Of a stretch of 64,000 nt of DNA, positions 8,774-17,536 are shown piece by piece. How positions within the stretch are numbered: position 1 is the first letter of the stretch; every line of letters starts with the position of its first letter. The stretch comes from Limihaloglobus sulfuriphilus (GTDB lineage: Bacteria > Planctomycetota > Phycisphaerae > Sedimentisphaerales > Sedimentisphaeraceae), in assembly GCF_001999965.1 (NCBI RefSeq), contig NZ_CP019646.1, positions 3,472,001 to 3,536,000 on the forward strand. Reading direction: 5' to 3'. Under the pieces are notes generated by a model. It did not search any database. It had not been told where the DNA came from and was given only the letters and a program-made list of their open reading frames with translations. The position numbers were made by a program, and so were the translations under genes.

Positions 8774-9121
8774 AAGTCTCCAGAAATAACGCCGGTTATT
8801 CTATTGAAAGTCTTCTCTCATGGCAAGTTTTCTTTATCAGTCTTTTTAGCCGATACTTAGTGAGTGTGAAAATGGTTGAAAAATTAGATTTATCTGATAT
8901 AGTTCTACCGAAGCCGGTTTATTCGGTAGTATTTGATTGCCTGCTGTTTAATATTGGCGGCAGCGCCAAAATTTTTACAAGACTAATGCAGGGCGTGTTT
9001 TGCGGGTTTACCGGCAGCCGCGAAGGCTTCTTTGTTTGAGCGGCTGAAATTGTTCGATTAGAGGTCTAACCCTCTGTTAACAAGAGAAATAATAATTATC
9101 AAGAATAAGAGGCGTAATAAT
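8774..9121. other. Intergenic region between divergent FG-GAP and GH38-type genes
   Basis: 348 bases. It must carry both promoters; no confident -35/-10 pair was picked. It contains a perfect 8-bp inverted repeat, CTACCGAA (8905-8912) and TTCGGTAG (8922-8929), 9 bases apart, which could be an operator or an mRNA hairpin. A 55-codon ORF (ATG 8872 to TGA 9039, plus strand) runs across it but has no clear RBS, no recognisable domain and includes the inverted repeat, so it is not called as a gene. Confidence 0.5.
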
Positions 9122-11932
9122 TTGAAAGCTCACATAATAAATCATACTCATTGGGACAGAGAGTGGCGATATCCCCTTTGGCAGACACGGCTTATGCTCG
9201 TAGATTTCCTTGATGAACTGATACGGCTGATGGAGGAGGGCAAATGCGATTCATTCCTGATGGACGGCCAGGCCGCTCCGATACTTGATTATCTCGAGAT
9301 GCGTCCGGAAATGCAGGAGCGTGTTAAGTCTCTGATTGGCTCTGGAAAACTGGAAATAGGGCCGTGGTACACGCTTCCTGATGAGTATCCGGTTGACGGA
9401 GAGGCGCTTGTTCGTAATCTTGTCTGGGGGCATCGGGCCGCCGGCGAGCTTGGCGGCGTTCTAAAAGTCGGCTACACGTCCTTTGGCTGGGGGCAAACCG
9501 CCCAGCTTGCCCAGATTTACGGCGGATTCGGTTTCGACACCGCTTTTATAGGCAAACGTGTCAGCTCAAAACGCGCCCCCCAGAGTGAATTTTTATGGCG
9601 TTCGCCGGACGGAACAGAGCTTATTACTTCACGGTTTGGCGGGCTTGGCAGGCAGAATCTTTATCTCAAACTGCACATGTCGGCTCTGCTGGGTGTGAAT
9701 TGGGAGACCAACGAATGGAAAGAGGCCGGCCTGCGGACGGGCATCGTGTTTCACCAGTGTGACCGTGAACAGATGGAACAGGATTTCTTCAGGATTGACC
9801 ACCCCCGGGAGTTTCACCCGGAAATGATAACACCCCAGCGGGTTGAATCGCTCTGGAAGACTATGGACGAGAGCCTCCTCTCGAATGACCGTCTGATGAT
9901 GAACGGCTGTGATTACACAGCTTATCAGCCTCTTTTCCACGATATTCTGGAACGTATCAAGCAGGTTGACCCCGTCAAAGGACGTGATTGGCAGGTAACA
10001 ACTTTGAGCCGTTATGCCGAGCTTATGCGGCAGAAAATAGACCCCGCCAGTCTCAACGTTGTAGATGGCGAGCTTAGAGACGGCCCGGCCATCACCGTTA
10101 CCGGCAATGCCCTGGCGACACGAATGCATCTCAAGCGTCTCAATAAAGAAGCCCAGAACTGGCTTCTGCGTACAGCGGAGCCGCTTTCTGTGATGTCTTC
10201 TATCATCGCAGAGCCGCCGCGGAGGGAATTTCTCGATATGGCGTGGAAATTCCTGCTTCAATCGCACCCGCACGATTCAATCAACGGCGTTACTCAGGAC
10301 GAAACCGTCAGCAACGTTGAAGATCGGCTTCATCAGGTTATTGACCTGTCAAAAACGGTCAGCAGCGATGCGATGGCCGGAATACTCAAGACTGTAGATT
10401 TGAGTGATTTCTCCAAAGAAGACGTGCTGATAGCCGTTTTCAACACTTCGCCGTATGAACAGGACGAAGTGGTTGATGCGTGGATCAATATGCCGCTGCA
10501 AGATGAATCCAGCGAGCAGATACCGCCGCCGGACGGGCTCCAGATTTATAACGCCGACGGCAGTCCGGCCGACACGCAGTGGCTTGGATGCAGCGATGAA
10601 TCTTATCCGGTTGCCCAGCTTCATGCCCGCCCGATGGGATTCAAGAGTAAACGGCACCACCTGCTCTTCAGGACAGGCCCGATTAAGGGCTGCGGATATA
10701 AGATATTTAAGGCAGCCGCGATTGATTACGATTCTGTCAAAAACGTCGCCTGGGCTGATGTTGACTCCCGCACGGGCAATGTGCTCAAATCGCCGAATAC
10801 ACTTGAAAACGAATTTTTCAAGGTGAAGATGAACAGCAACGGCACGTTCGACCTGGCGGACAAACGTCTCGGGAAAACCTTTTCCGGTCTCAATTATTTC
10901 GAAGACCGCGGCGAGCTGGGAACGTACTGGTCTAACCGTCGCCCGCATGAAGACCGTGTTTACACATCGCTGGGAGCAAACGCGGCGGTCTGGGCAAAGG
11001 AAAACGGCCCGCTTCAGGCGACACTTGTAAGTGAAGTTGTAATGAATATTCCCGTCAGCGGGCTTAGAAGCCTGGACAAACGAAGTGATCAGCTTAAACC
11101 CCTGACTCTACGCACCGAAGTTACACTGAAATCGGGCTGTGAGCGGGTGGATGTCGCCGTTGAGTTTGAGAATAATCACGAAGACCACTATCTTCGTGTG
11201 ATGCTGCCAACCGGCATTGAAAAAGCCGAGTACGCCGACGCCGGCGGCCATTTTATTGTTGACCGGCGGCCAATCCGTCCGGCAGGGCCTTCTGATGAGG
11301 CCGTCTGGCCGGATATGGCAACTCTGCCGCAAAACCAGTTTGTTGATCTCAGCGACGGCGAGAGCGGTTTTGCGGTAATTAACGATTGTTTTACAGAGTA
11401 TGAAGTTCTGGACAACGAAGAACGCACGCTGGCGCTTTCACTTTTGAGAAGCGTGCAAAACTGGATCTGTACCGAGCGCGTGCCCTCAGTGTACCCTTCT
11501 CAAAAGGGCGGCCAGTGCCTTGGCAGGCACAGTTACCGCTACGCGATTATGCCGCACAAGGGCAGTTTGCACGAATCAAAGGCGGCCCTGGCCGGCGAGC
11601 TGTTTAATACTCCGCTGCGGCCGATACAGACAAACGGACACACGGGCCGTCTCCGGAGCCTGGATTTTTCATCGCTTTCGCTGAGCAATCCGCAGTTGCG
11701 GGTGTCAACCGTTAAGCCCGCTGAGCAGCGGCCGACGGTGGTTCTGCGGCTGTATAACCCGACAGGCGAGAAGCAGAAAACGCAAATCCGCACTGCCGCG
11801 GATATCAAAGAAGCGTGGCAGGTCAGCCTGAACGAAGACAGGCTCGGTACGCTCGATGTTTCCGGAAAATCGGTAACTGTTGAGCTTGAACCATATAAGA
11901 TAGCAACATTTGAAATTGACGCGGGAAACTAA
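9122..11932 (+). CDS. GH38-type alpha-mannosidase, nucleophile motif altered
   Basis: 936 residues, the usual length of bacterial GH38 enzymes, without a signal peptide. Start is TTG 9122 with AAGAGG upstream; the protein begins MKAHIINHTHWDREW, so the zinc-binding HxHxxD segment lies at residues 8-12. The second family histidine motif is SHPHDSING (381-387). The C-terminal half is beta-rich as in the family. The segment that in relatives carries the nucleophile/zinc-ligand Asp (G-Y-x-P-D-x-F-G-x-x-x-Q) reads GYTSFGWGQTAQ at about 117-128, with no aspartate in any reasonable alignment. The fold call is secure; hydrolytic activity is doubtful or uses another residue. A terminator follows at 11952, then a symporter gene that may import the product. 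Confidence 0.85.
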   Translation: MKAHIINHTHWDREWRYPLWQTRLMLVDFLDELIRLMEEGKCDSFLMDGQAAPILDYLEMRPEMQERVKSLIGSGKLEIGPWYTLPDEYPVDGEALVRNLVWGHRAAGELGGVLKVGYTSFGWGQTAQLAQIYGGFGFDTAFIGKRVSSKRAPQSEFLWRSPDGTELITSRFGGLGRQNLYLKLHMSALLGVNWETNEWKEAGLRTGIVFHQCDREQMEQDFFRIDHPREFHPEMITPQRVESLWKTMDESLLSNDRLMMNGCDYTAYQPLFHDILERIKQVDPVKGRDWQVTTLSRYAELMRQKIDPASLNVVDGELRDGPAITVTGNALATRMHLKRLNKEAQNWLLRTAEPLSVMSSIIAEPPRREFLDMAWKFLLQSHPHDSINGVTQDETVSNVEDRLHQVIDLSKTVSSDAMAGILKTVDLSDFSKEDVLIAVFNTSPYEQDEVVDAWINMPLQDESSEQIPPPDGLQIYNADGSPADTQWLGCSDESYPVAQLHARPMGFKSKRHHLLFRTGPIKGCGYKIFKAAAIDYDSVKNVAWADVDSRTGNVLKSPNTLENEFFKVKMNSNGTFDLADKRLGKTFSGLNYFEDRGELGTYWSNRRPHEDRVYTSLGANAAVWAKENGPLQATLVSEVVMNIPVSGLRSLDKRSDQLKPLTLRTEVTLKSGCERVDVAVEFENNHEDHYLRVMLPTGIEKAEYADAGGHFIVDRRPIRPAGPSDEAVWPDMATLPQNQFVDLSDGESGFAVINDCFTEYEVLDNEERTLALSLLRSVQNWICTERVPSVYPSQKGGQCLGRHSYRYAIMPHKGSLHESKAALAGELFNTPLRPIQTNGHTGRLRSLDFSSLSLSNPQLRVSTVKPAEQRPTVVLRLYNPTGEKQKTQIRTAADIKEAWQVSLNEDRLGTLDVSGKSVTVELEPYKIATFEIDAGN

Positions 11933-11951
11933 AAATAACTTTATAAACTTT

Positions 11952-11980
11952 AGCCGGCGGGAGTGCTGCCGGCTTTATTC
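11952..11980 (+). terminator. Intrinsic terminator after the GH38-type gene
   Basis: AGCCGGC (11952-11958) pairs with GCCGGCT (11968-11974) around a 9-base loop and is followed by a T-rich run (TTATT, then CTTTTT a few bases later). It separates the mannosidase-like gene from the symporter gene. Confidence 0.7.
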
Positions 11981-12043
11981 AACTTTTTCGGCATAAGCGC
12001 AGGAAACAATAAAATGATAACTTGAAATGGAAGGCTTTATTGA

Positions 12044-14005
12044 ATGAATCAGCTGAACCTATTTGACTACTCTCTGATCGCGGGCTACTTTGCCGTACTG
12101 GTAGCCGTTGGATTTTATTTTAGAAAAATGGCCTCTGCCAGTCTCGAAGATTATTTTCTCGGCGGGCGAAAACTGCCGTGGTGGACATTAGGTATTTCCG
12201 GAATGGCGGCCTGGCTGGATTTGACCGGAACGATGCTGATAACTTCCTTTTTGTTTCTTCTCGGGCCCAGAGGCTTATTTATCGAGATACGGGGCGGTGT
12301 CGGTCTTGTGCTGGTTTTCATGTTTATTTTTATCGGAAAATGGCACAGGCGATCCGGCTTGATGACCTCCGCGGAGTGGATGGAGTTCCGCTTTGGCGAT
12401 AACTTCTGGGGCAAGTTTGCCAGATTCGCCCAGGTGCTTGCGATGATGCTGTTTGCCGTGGGTATGATGGCGTACGCGATTAAGGGTATAGGCCTGTTTT
12501 TCTCAATGTTTCTTCCGTTCGGCCCGGCGGCATGCGCGGCGATGATGCTGGCGATTACCTGTGTATATACCATCCAGTCCGGTTTTTACGGCTGTGTCGT
12601 TACGGATATATTCCAGGGATTCTGTGTTTTGATCGGTGCGGGTTTTGTTGTTGTTTACGCGATGATCGCAGCATCCGGCGCGGATATTTCCGAGGTTGCC
12701 ATGCGGGCAACCGGCAACGATATGTGGACGGCGGCAATGCCGACGGCCAAGGTGCACATGCCCAGCGGTTACGAGCATTACAGCGCTCTGGGGCTTGTAA
12801 CGATGTTTTTCCTTTTCAGGACGATTTTTCAGGGCATGGGACAGCATGTGGACAACAGATATTTCGGCGCGGCGGGCGACAGAGAGTGCGGCCTGCTGGG
12901 CTTTATGTCGGGCTGGTGCCTTCTGATGCGGTGGCCGCTGATGATGGGTTTTGCGATTTTAGGTCTGTTCATGGTTACTACTGTTTTCCCCGACCAGGCT
13001 GTTGTGCCCGAGGCTACTGATGTTATAAAACAGCATTTTGACGATACGGGCGTTTATGTCGATGAAAAAATATGGCACGAAAAACTGGCGGAGATAACTT
13101 CACGGCCCGGCGATTACGCAGAGCTCACAGCAGAGCTGGAAGATATGCTCGGCGAAAAATGGCAGAGTAAAATTGCCCTGTTGAGTTATCATGGAACAAT
13201 CTTCCCCGAGCGAATTCTGCCTGCGGTACTTTTGGGCATGATACCAATGGGCGTGCGGGGCTTGATTATCGTGGCTCTTATGGCGGCGTCTATGTCAACG
13301 ATCAATACGCTGATAAATAATACATCTACTTTCTTTACACGTGATATTTATCAAAACTTCATCAGAAGCAAGGCAGAAAACAAAGAGCTTATCTATATAA
13401 GCTGGACATTCGGCCTTCTGTTTACCGCTTTCGGTTTTGTCATTGCGTTTTATGCTGAAAATATCAATGACATCTGGAGCTGGATACAGGGCGGCCTTGT
13501 CGGCGGGCTTGTTATCCCGTGGTTCCTGCGTTTGTACTGGTGGAGGTTCAACGGCGGCGGCTTTGCCTTTGGGTTGATAGCCGGTATTATAGGTGCTACG
13601 CTTCAGCGGCTCATTATCCCCGAGATGCAGGAATGGTATCAGTTCTTTTATATCCTGGCGATCGGCTTTGTCGCGTCAGTGGCGGGCACATTCCTGACGA
13701 ACCCGACAGACCGCAGTGTTCTCGAAGTATTCTACAAGAAGACACGGCCGTTCGGTATCTGGGGGCCGCTCAAATCATGCCTTGAACCAGATGTCAGAGA
13801 GGACATGGAAAAAGAGCATAAAAACGATATTATTTCTATCCCGTTCGGCATGGGCTGGCTTGTAAGTATGCTGCTTCTGCCGCTGTATGCAATGATAGGG
13901 CGGTGGGATGCATTTGCGATAACATTTACAGTGTTTGCCGTATCGCTGATTGGGCTGTACCACTTCTGGTACAAACAGCTTCCTCCGCCGGCGAAAAAAG
14001 CATAG
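12044..14005 (+). CDS. Sodium/solute symporter (SSS/SLC5 family), sugar-transport type
   Basis: 653 residues with about 13-14 transmembrane helices. The N-terminus shows the family's EDYFLGGRKLPWWTLGISGMAAW segment (about residues 36-58) and the sodium-site region near GLIIVALMAASMSTINTLINNTSTFFTRDIY (about 406-436). It is longer than the typical 480-550 residues because of a hydrophilic insertion around 325-385 and a C-terminal extension. SSS proteins couple sodium entry to uptake of sugars, amino acids or organic acids. Placement directly after the mannosidase-like gene, but with its own upstream region (12 kb terminator between them), suggests oligosaccharide or monosaccharide uptake; substrate is inference. 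Confidence 0.85.
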   Translation: MNQLNLFDYSLIAGYFAVLVAVGFYFRKMASASLEDYFLGGRKLPWWTLGISGMAAWLDLTGTMLITSFLFLLGPRGLFIEIRGGVGLVLVFMFIFIGKWHRRSGLMTSAEWMEFRFGDNFWGKFARFAQVLAMMLFAVGMMAYAIKGIGLFFSMFLPFGPAACAAMMLAITCVYTIQSGFYGCVVTDIFQGFCVLIGAGFVVVYAMIAASGADISEVAMRATGNDMWTAAMPTAKVHMPSGYEHYSALGLVTMFFLFRTIFQGMGQHVDNRYFGAAGDRECGLLGFMSGWCLLMRWPLMMGFAILGLFMVTTVFPDQAVVPEATDVIKQHFDDTGVYVDEKIWHEKLAEITSRPGDYAELTAELEDMLGEKWQSKIALLSYHGTIFPERILPAVLLGMIPMGVRGLIIVALMAASMSTINTLINNTSTFFTRDIYQNFIRSKAENKELIYISWTFGLLFTAFGFVIAFYAENINDIWSWIQGGLVGGLVIPWFLRLYWWRFNGGGFAFGLIAGIIGATLQRLIIPEMQEWYQFFYILAIGFVASVAGTFLTNPTDRSVLEVFYKKTRPFGIWGPLKSCLEPDVREDMEKEHKNDIISIPFGMGWLVSMLLLPLYAMIGRWDAFAITFTVFAVSLIGLYHFWYKQLPPPAKKA

Positions 14006-14081
14006 CAGGCATTCCGGCGGCAGCGGGTATAAAATTCTAATACAGCTTGACTTGCAGGCTGTGAGCATCTGATGTGCAGTT

Positions 14082-14118
14082 AAGCGGGCTTGATCTTTTA
14101 AGCCCGCTTGAGAGGGGT
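14082..14118 (+). terminator. Intrinsic terminator-like hairpin after the symporter gene
   Basis: AAGCGGGCTT (14082-14091) and AAGCCCGCTT (14100-14109) form a perfect 10-bp stem with an 8-base loop. The following bases (GAGAGGGGTTTT) hold only a short T-run, so termination strength is uncertain, but it cleanly separates the symporter from the phosphate cluster. Confidence 0.65.
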
Positions 14119-14164
14119 TTTCGCATTTCTTGAGAGTCAGCGGGCTCTCTGCGCAAACACAAAT

Positions 14165-14219
14165 CTAAACTAACGCTAACCATTTCCTAATAATAGGCTA
14201 ATATTACTCTAATCATCAA
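14165..14219 (+). promoter_or_regulatory. Pho-box-like array: five CTAA direct repeats at 11-bp spacing
   Basis: CTAA occurs at 14165, 14176, 14187, 14198 and 14209, exactly one DNA-helix turn apart. PhoB/PhoP-family response regulators bind tandem direct repeats spaced 11 bp and overlap or replace the -35 element. A -10-like TAACAT lies at 14224-14229, about where a Pho promoter would put it, predicting a transcript start near 14236. The genes downstream (porin, pstSCAB, phoU) are the classic target set. This also argues that translation of the porin starts at ATG 14272 rather than at the earlier in-frame TTG 14230. The response regulator itself is not in the window. Confidence 0.75.
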
Positions 14220-14271
14220 GGGGTAACATTTGGGCCAAAGCATGAAATTTAAAAAATTTATGGAGAAAAAA

Positions 14272-15621
14272 ATGAGCATGAGAATTTATGGAATTGCAGC
14301 GCTTATTGTGTGTACATTCGGCGCGGCGAACCTGCGGGGCGACGAAATTAGCGAATTAAAACAATTGTTGCTGGAACAAAAAAAACAGATTGAAGTCTTG
14401 ACAACCAGAATAAGCGAGCTTGAAAAAAAGCAGGGCAGTCTGGAAGGCAAGGCGTATGCCCTTGACATTCGGGCCGATGAGCAGGAAGAAAAGGCACTGG
14501 CTCTTGACACCCGTATCGACGAGACCGCCAAAGCCGCGTCTGCATCCGGCGGCGAGATTCCTGTTCCCGAGTCTATAAAATGGGCACAGGCCTTTGACGT
14601 GGGCGGAGATTTCCGGTTTCGGTATGAGAATGTCGATGATGAGGGCAAGTCAGACAAAGACGACAAAAATGCCATACGCGCCAGGTTAAATATAACCGCG
14701 GAGGTAAACGATGAGGTGAAGTTCAAAAGCCGTATCGCCGCGGGCAGTGATGATCCGGTCTCTGCTAACAATACTCTGGGTGATGATTTTGCCAGTGACG
14801 GGGTATGGATCGACAGGGCGTACCTGGATTATAATCCTGTCTGGGCAGACGAATTCAGTCTGTGGGCGGGCAAGTTCGGCACACCGTTTTATGTCCCGGG
14901 CGGAACGCAGGTTATGTGGGACAGCGACCTGAATCCCGAGGGCGGGGCCCTTAAGTATGAGACTAAACTTAGTGATGCCTCAACACTCTTTGCCGGTGTG
15001 GGCGGTTATTGGGTGGAGAAAAATTCCTCCGATGCCGACGTCGGCATGTTCGGCGGCCAGTTAGGGCTTGCGACGGAGTTATTTGACGGCGATAAACTGA
15101 CTTTCGGAGGCGGCTATTATGATTACGGCAATATTCAGGGCTCAGACCTGAACGCTGTTTCCCTCAAAAACGCTGTTTCCCTCAAAGAGAGCTATAACAC
15201 ACTCGATGGCGGCGGCAATTTTGCCTATGACTACAACATAGCCGAGGGTTTCGCCAACTATGACTTTACGCTATTTAACAGGCCAGGCTCTCTGTACGGC
15301 ACGTACCTTGTAAATACCGCAAGCGGAGTCGAAGAAGACACTGCCTGGGCAATGGGTGTAAAGACCGGCAAGGTTACTCCAAAATTCGGCAGCTGGCAGC
15401 TGGGCTACGAGTACCGCGATACAGACAAAGACGCCGTTGTGTCAGCCTTTGCAGAGTCTGACTTTGCCGGCGGCAAGACTGACAGCCGCGGTCATAAGGT
15501 GAGCCTTAAGTACGGTATATCAAAGAATTTCAGCGGTGCCGTCTCGCTGTTTCAAAACGAATACGGCATCAATGACACAGACTATAACAGAATCCAGCTG
15601 GATTTTATCGGAAAATTTTAA
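14272..15621 (+). CDS. Phosphate-cluster outer-membrane porin with N-terminal coiled coil
   Basis: 449 residues from ATG 14272 (RBS GGAG 9 bp upstream). Signal peptide MSMRIYGIAALIVCTFGAANLRG; residues ~24-85 form a coiled coil (ISELKQLLLEQKKQIEVLTTRISELEKKQ) that may anchor to the cell wall or envelope; the rest is a beta-barrel with alternating strands (FRFRYENVDD, AYLDYNPVWADEFSLWAGKFG) ending in a C-terminal aromatic strand, IQLDFIGKF, with terminal Phe as outer-membrane proteins usually have. This matches the "putative porin"/OprP-like group. Lying directly downstream of the Pho-box array and upstream of pstS, it most likely passes phosphate into the periplasm. A short repeated stretch (AVSLKNAVSLKES) appears around residue 293. 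Confidence 0.8.
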   Translation: MSMRIYGIAALIVCTFGAANLRGDEISELKQLLLEQKKQIEVLTTRISELEKKQGSLEGKAYALDIRADEQEEKALALDTRIDETAKAASASGGEIPVPESIKWAQAFDVGGDFRFRYENVDDEGKSDKDDKNAIRARLNITAEVNDEVKFKSRIAAGSDDPVSANNTLGDDFASDGVWIDRAYLDYNPVWADEFSLWAGKFGTPFYVPGGTQVMWDSDLNPEGGALKYETKLSDASTLFAGVGGYWVEKNSSDADVGMFGGQLGLATELFDGDKLTFGGGYYDYGNIQGSDLNAVSLKNAVSLKESYNTLDGGGNFAYDYNIAEGFANYDFTLFNRPGSLYGTYLVNTASGVEEDTAWAMGVKTGKVTPKFGSWQLGYEYRDTDKDAVVSAFAESDFAGGKTDSRGHKVSLKYGISKNFSGAVSLFQNEYGINDTDYNRIQLDFIGKF

Positions 15622-15633
15622 TGACCCCCAGAA

Positions 15634-15658
15634 GCCGGCCTGAAAATGTCGGGCCGGC
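15634..15658 (+). other. Hairpin between porin and pstS
   Basis: GCCGGCC (15634-15640) and GGCCGGC (15652-15658) form a perfect 7-bp stem with an 11-base loop. No T-run follows, so read-through into pst is expected; it may act as an mRNA stability or partial attenuation element that sets porin expression above the Pst genes. It belongs to the recurring CCGGCCTGnAAA hairpin group. Confidence 0.5.
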
Positions 15659-15691
15659 GAAAATATAATGATTGATTGAAAGGTATCAAAA

Positions 15692-16513
15692 ATGAGAAAA
15701 ACCAGATTACTAACAATTATCTCTCTTTTGCTGACGGCGGCTCTGTTCGCGGCGGATAAGCAGCTGCACATTGACGGCTCTACCACTGTTGGGCCTATAG
15801 GCGACGCATTCGCGGAAGTCTTCAAGCATCTCGAACCGGAACTTGATATAACAGTTAAGAAAACCGGCAGCGGTGACGGCGCCGCGGCACTGGTTGACGG
15901 ACGCTGTGATGTAGCCATGATGAGCCGGTTTATGAAGGTTGAGGAATTTGCCCAGGCGGTTGAGAACTCAGTTATGCCGGTCGCTCATGTGGTGGCTATG
16001 GATGGTGTCTGCATCGTTGTTCACCCGTCAAATCCGGTTAGCGAGCTGACGCTTGCACAGATTCGGGCTATCTACAAGGGTGAGATTAAAAACTGGAAAG
16101 AGCTTGGCGGCGTTGACGCACAGATAGTTCCGGTAAGCCGCGATACTTCCTCCGGCACATACGAAACGTTTCACGGAATCGTCATGAAAAAAGAGAAAAT
16201 GGCTGACATGGTCGAATATGTCAATTCAAACCCGCAGGCTCACTCACGTGTTAAAAGTACAGTAGGCGCAATAGCTTATGTCGGGCTTGGTTTTGTTGAC
16301 AGCAATGTCAAGTCCGTCTCAGTCAATGGTATAAAGCCAAACCGCAAGACCATTGCAAGCGGCGTGTATCCGGTAAGCCGGCCGCTGTATCTCTTTACGG
16401 ACGGCTACCCCGAGCTCGGTTCCGTAACTCACAGGTTCTGCACCTTCTACCTTACCGAAGAAGGGCAGGAAATAATCGAGACCAAGGGCTTTGTGCCGCT
16501 GACTGACTACTAA
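15692..16513 (+). CDS. pstS: Periplasmic phosphate-binding protein PstS
   Basis: 273 residues with a signal peptide (MRKTRLLTIISLLLTAALFAA). The mature protein has the PstS phosphate-site segments: LHIDGSTTVGPI near the N-terminus, KKTGSGDGAAAL, and SRDTSSGTYETF around residues 149-160. It delivers orthophosphate to the PstCA permease. Spacing to pstC is 41 bp; start ATG 15692 has GAAAGG upstream. Size and domain are ordinary for the short SphX/PstS class found outside Enterobacteria. Expected to be induced by phosphate limitation from the array at 14165. Confidence 0.93.
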   Translation: MRKTRLLTIISLLLTAALFAADKQLHIDGSTTVGPIGDAFAEVFKHLEPELDITVKKTGSGDGAAALVDGRCDVAMMSRFMKVEEFAQAVENSVMPVAHVVAMDGVCIVVHPSNPVSELTLAQIRAIYKGEIKNWKELGGVDAQIVPVSRDTSSGTYETFHGIVMKKEKMADMVEYVNSNPQAHSRVKSTVGAIAYVGLGFVDSNVKSVSVNGIKPNRKTIASGVYPVSRPLYLFTDGYPELGSVTHRFCTFYLTEEGQEIIETKGFVPLTDY

Positions 16514-16554
16514 TAGACTGCGGAAAAATAAAGCAGCATACAGAAATATATACT

Positions 16555-17535
16555 ATGCAAGGCAAAGTAATCAAAAATAAGTATTCAGAGAGAGAAGCGG
16601 CGGATTTTACCCGTCCGCTTCTTCTCACACCCGCAGAGGACATGAAGGGTTTTCTCACGGAGAAAATCTCGAGGGCCTCGCTTTTTACCGTAACCTGTGT
16701 CTCGGTGCTTGCGGTTCTGCTTATACTTATCTTCGTATTGAAGGAGGGGCTCGTCTTTCTCAAGTCTGATGAGGCTAAGAGATTTCTAACATCTACCGAA
16801 TGGACTCCGACACACGAGGCCAATCCGGTTTACGGTGCTCTTTCCCTTATTGTCGGTTCTGTTTATGTTACAGTAACGTCCATGCTTATAGCCGCTCCAG
16901 TCGGTGTTCTCGCGGCGGTTTACTTAAGCGACATTGCCCCGTTTAAACTTCGCCAGGTTGCAAAACCTGTGATAGAGCTTCTGGCGGCGATTCCCTCGGT
17001 TGCGTACGGTTTTTTTGCCGTGCTGGTACTGGCGCCGCTGCTTCAGAATAAATTCGGCATGGTTACCGGCACCAACGCGCTTAATGCCTCGCTGATACTG
17101 GCTGTAATGGCATTGCCGACAATCATCAGCATCACCGAGGATTCTCTCTCGGCTATACGCCGCGAGATACGCGAGGCATCTTATGCCCTGGGCTCGACGA
17201 GGGCCGAGACCATGATTAAGATCGTAATTCCCGCCGCCCACAGCGGTATTATCGCGGCGGTTATTCTTGGAACCATGCGGGCGATAGGCGAGACGATGGT
17301 TGTCTGGATGGCCTCGGGCAACGCCACACAGATTCCCTCGCCATGGTGGGATATTACCAGCTCCGTGCGTACAATGACAGCGACAATAGCCGGAGAGATG
17401 GGCGAGGCGGTAAAAGGCTCGCTGCATTACCAGTCATTGTTCGCGGTCGGCGGGGTGCTTCTGGTTTCTACATTTGTGATGAACCTCGCCAGTGAGTATT
17501 TCATGAGCAGAGTTAGAAAGGGGGGCAAGGGCTGA
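16555..17535 (+). CDS. pstC: Phosphate ABC transporter permease PstC
   Basis: 326 residues with six transmembrane helices, a basic ~40-residue cytoplasmic N-terminus and a BPD-type permease core. The EAA coupling loop reads REASYALGSTRAETMIKIVIPAAHSG (about 217-242 by position), the surface that contacts PstB. The segment YGALSLIVGSVYVT and ELLAAIPSVAYGFFA are typical of PstC. One base separates its stop from pstA. Confidence 0.93.
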   Translation: MQGKVIKNKYSEREAADFTRPLLLTPAEDMKGFLTEKISRASLFTVTCVSVLAVLLILIFVLKEGLVFLKSDEAKRFLTSTEWTPTHEANPVYGALSLIVGSVYVTVTSMLIAAPVGVLAAVYLSDIAPFKLRQVAKPVIELLAAIPSVAYGFFAVLVLAPLLQNKFGMVTGTNALNASLILAVMALPTIISITEDSLSAIRREIREASYALGSTRAETMIKIVIPAAHSGIIAAVILGTMRAIGETMVVWMASGNATQIPSPWWDITSSVRTMTATIAGEMGEAVKGSLHYQSLFAVGGVLLVSTFVMNLASEYFMSRVRKGGKG

Positions 17536-17536
17536 T

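Noticed and set aside
8872-9039. A 55-codon plus-strand ORF between the FG-GAP and GH38-type genes
   Set aside because: No RBS, no domain, overlaps an inverted repeat; likely chance.
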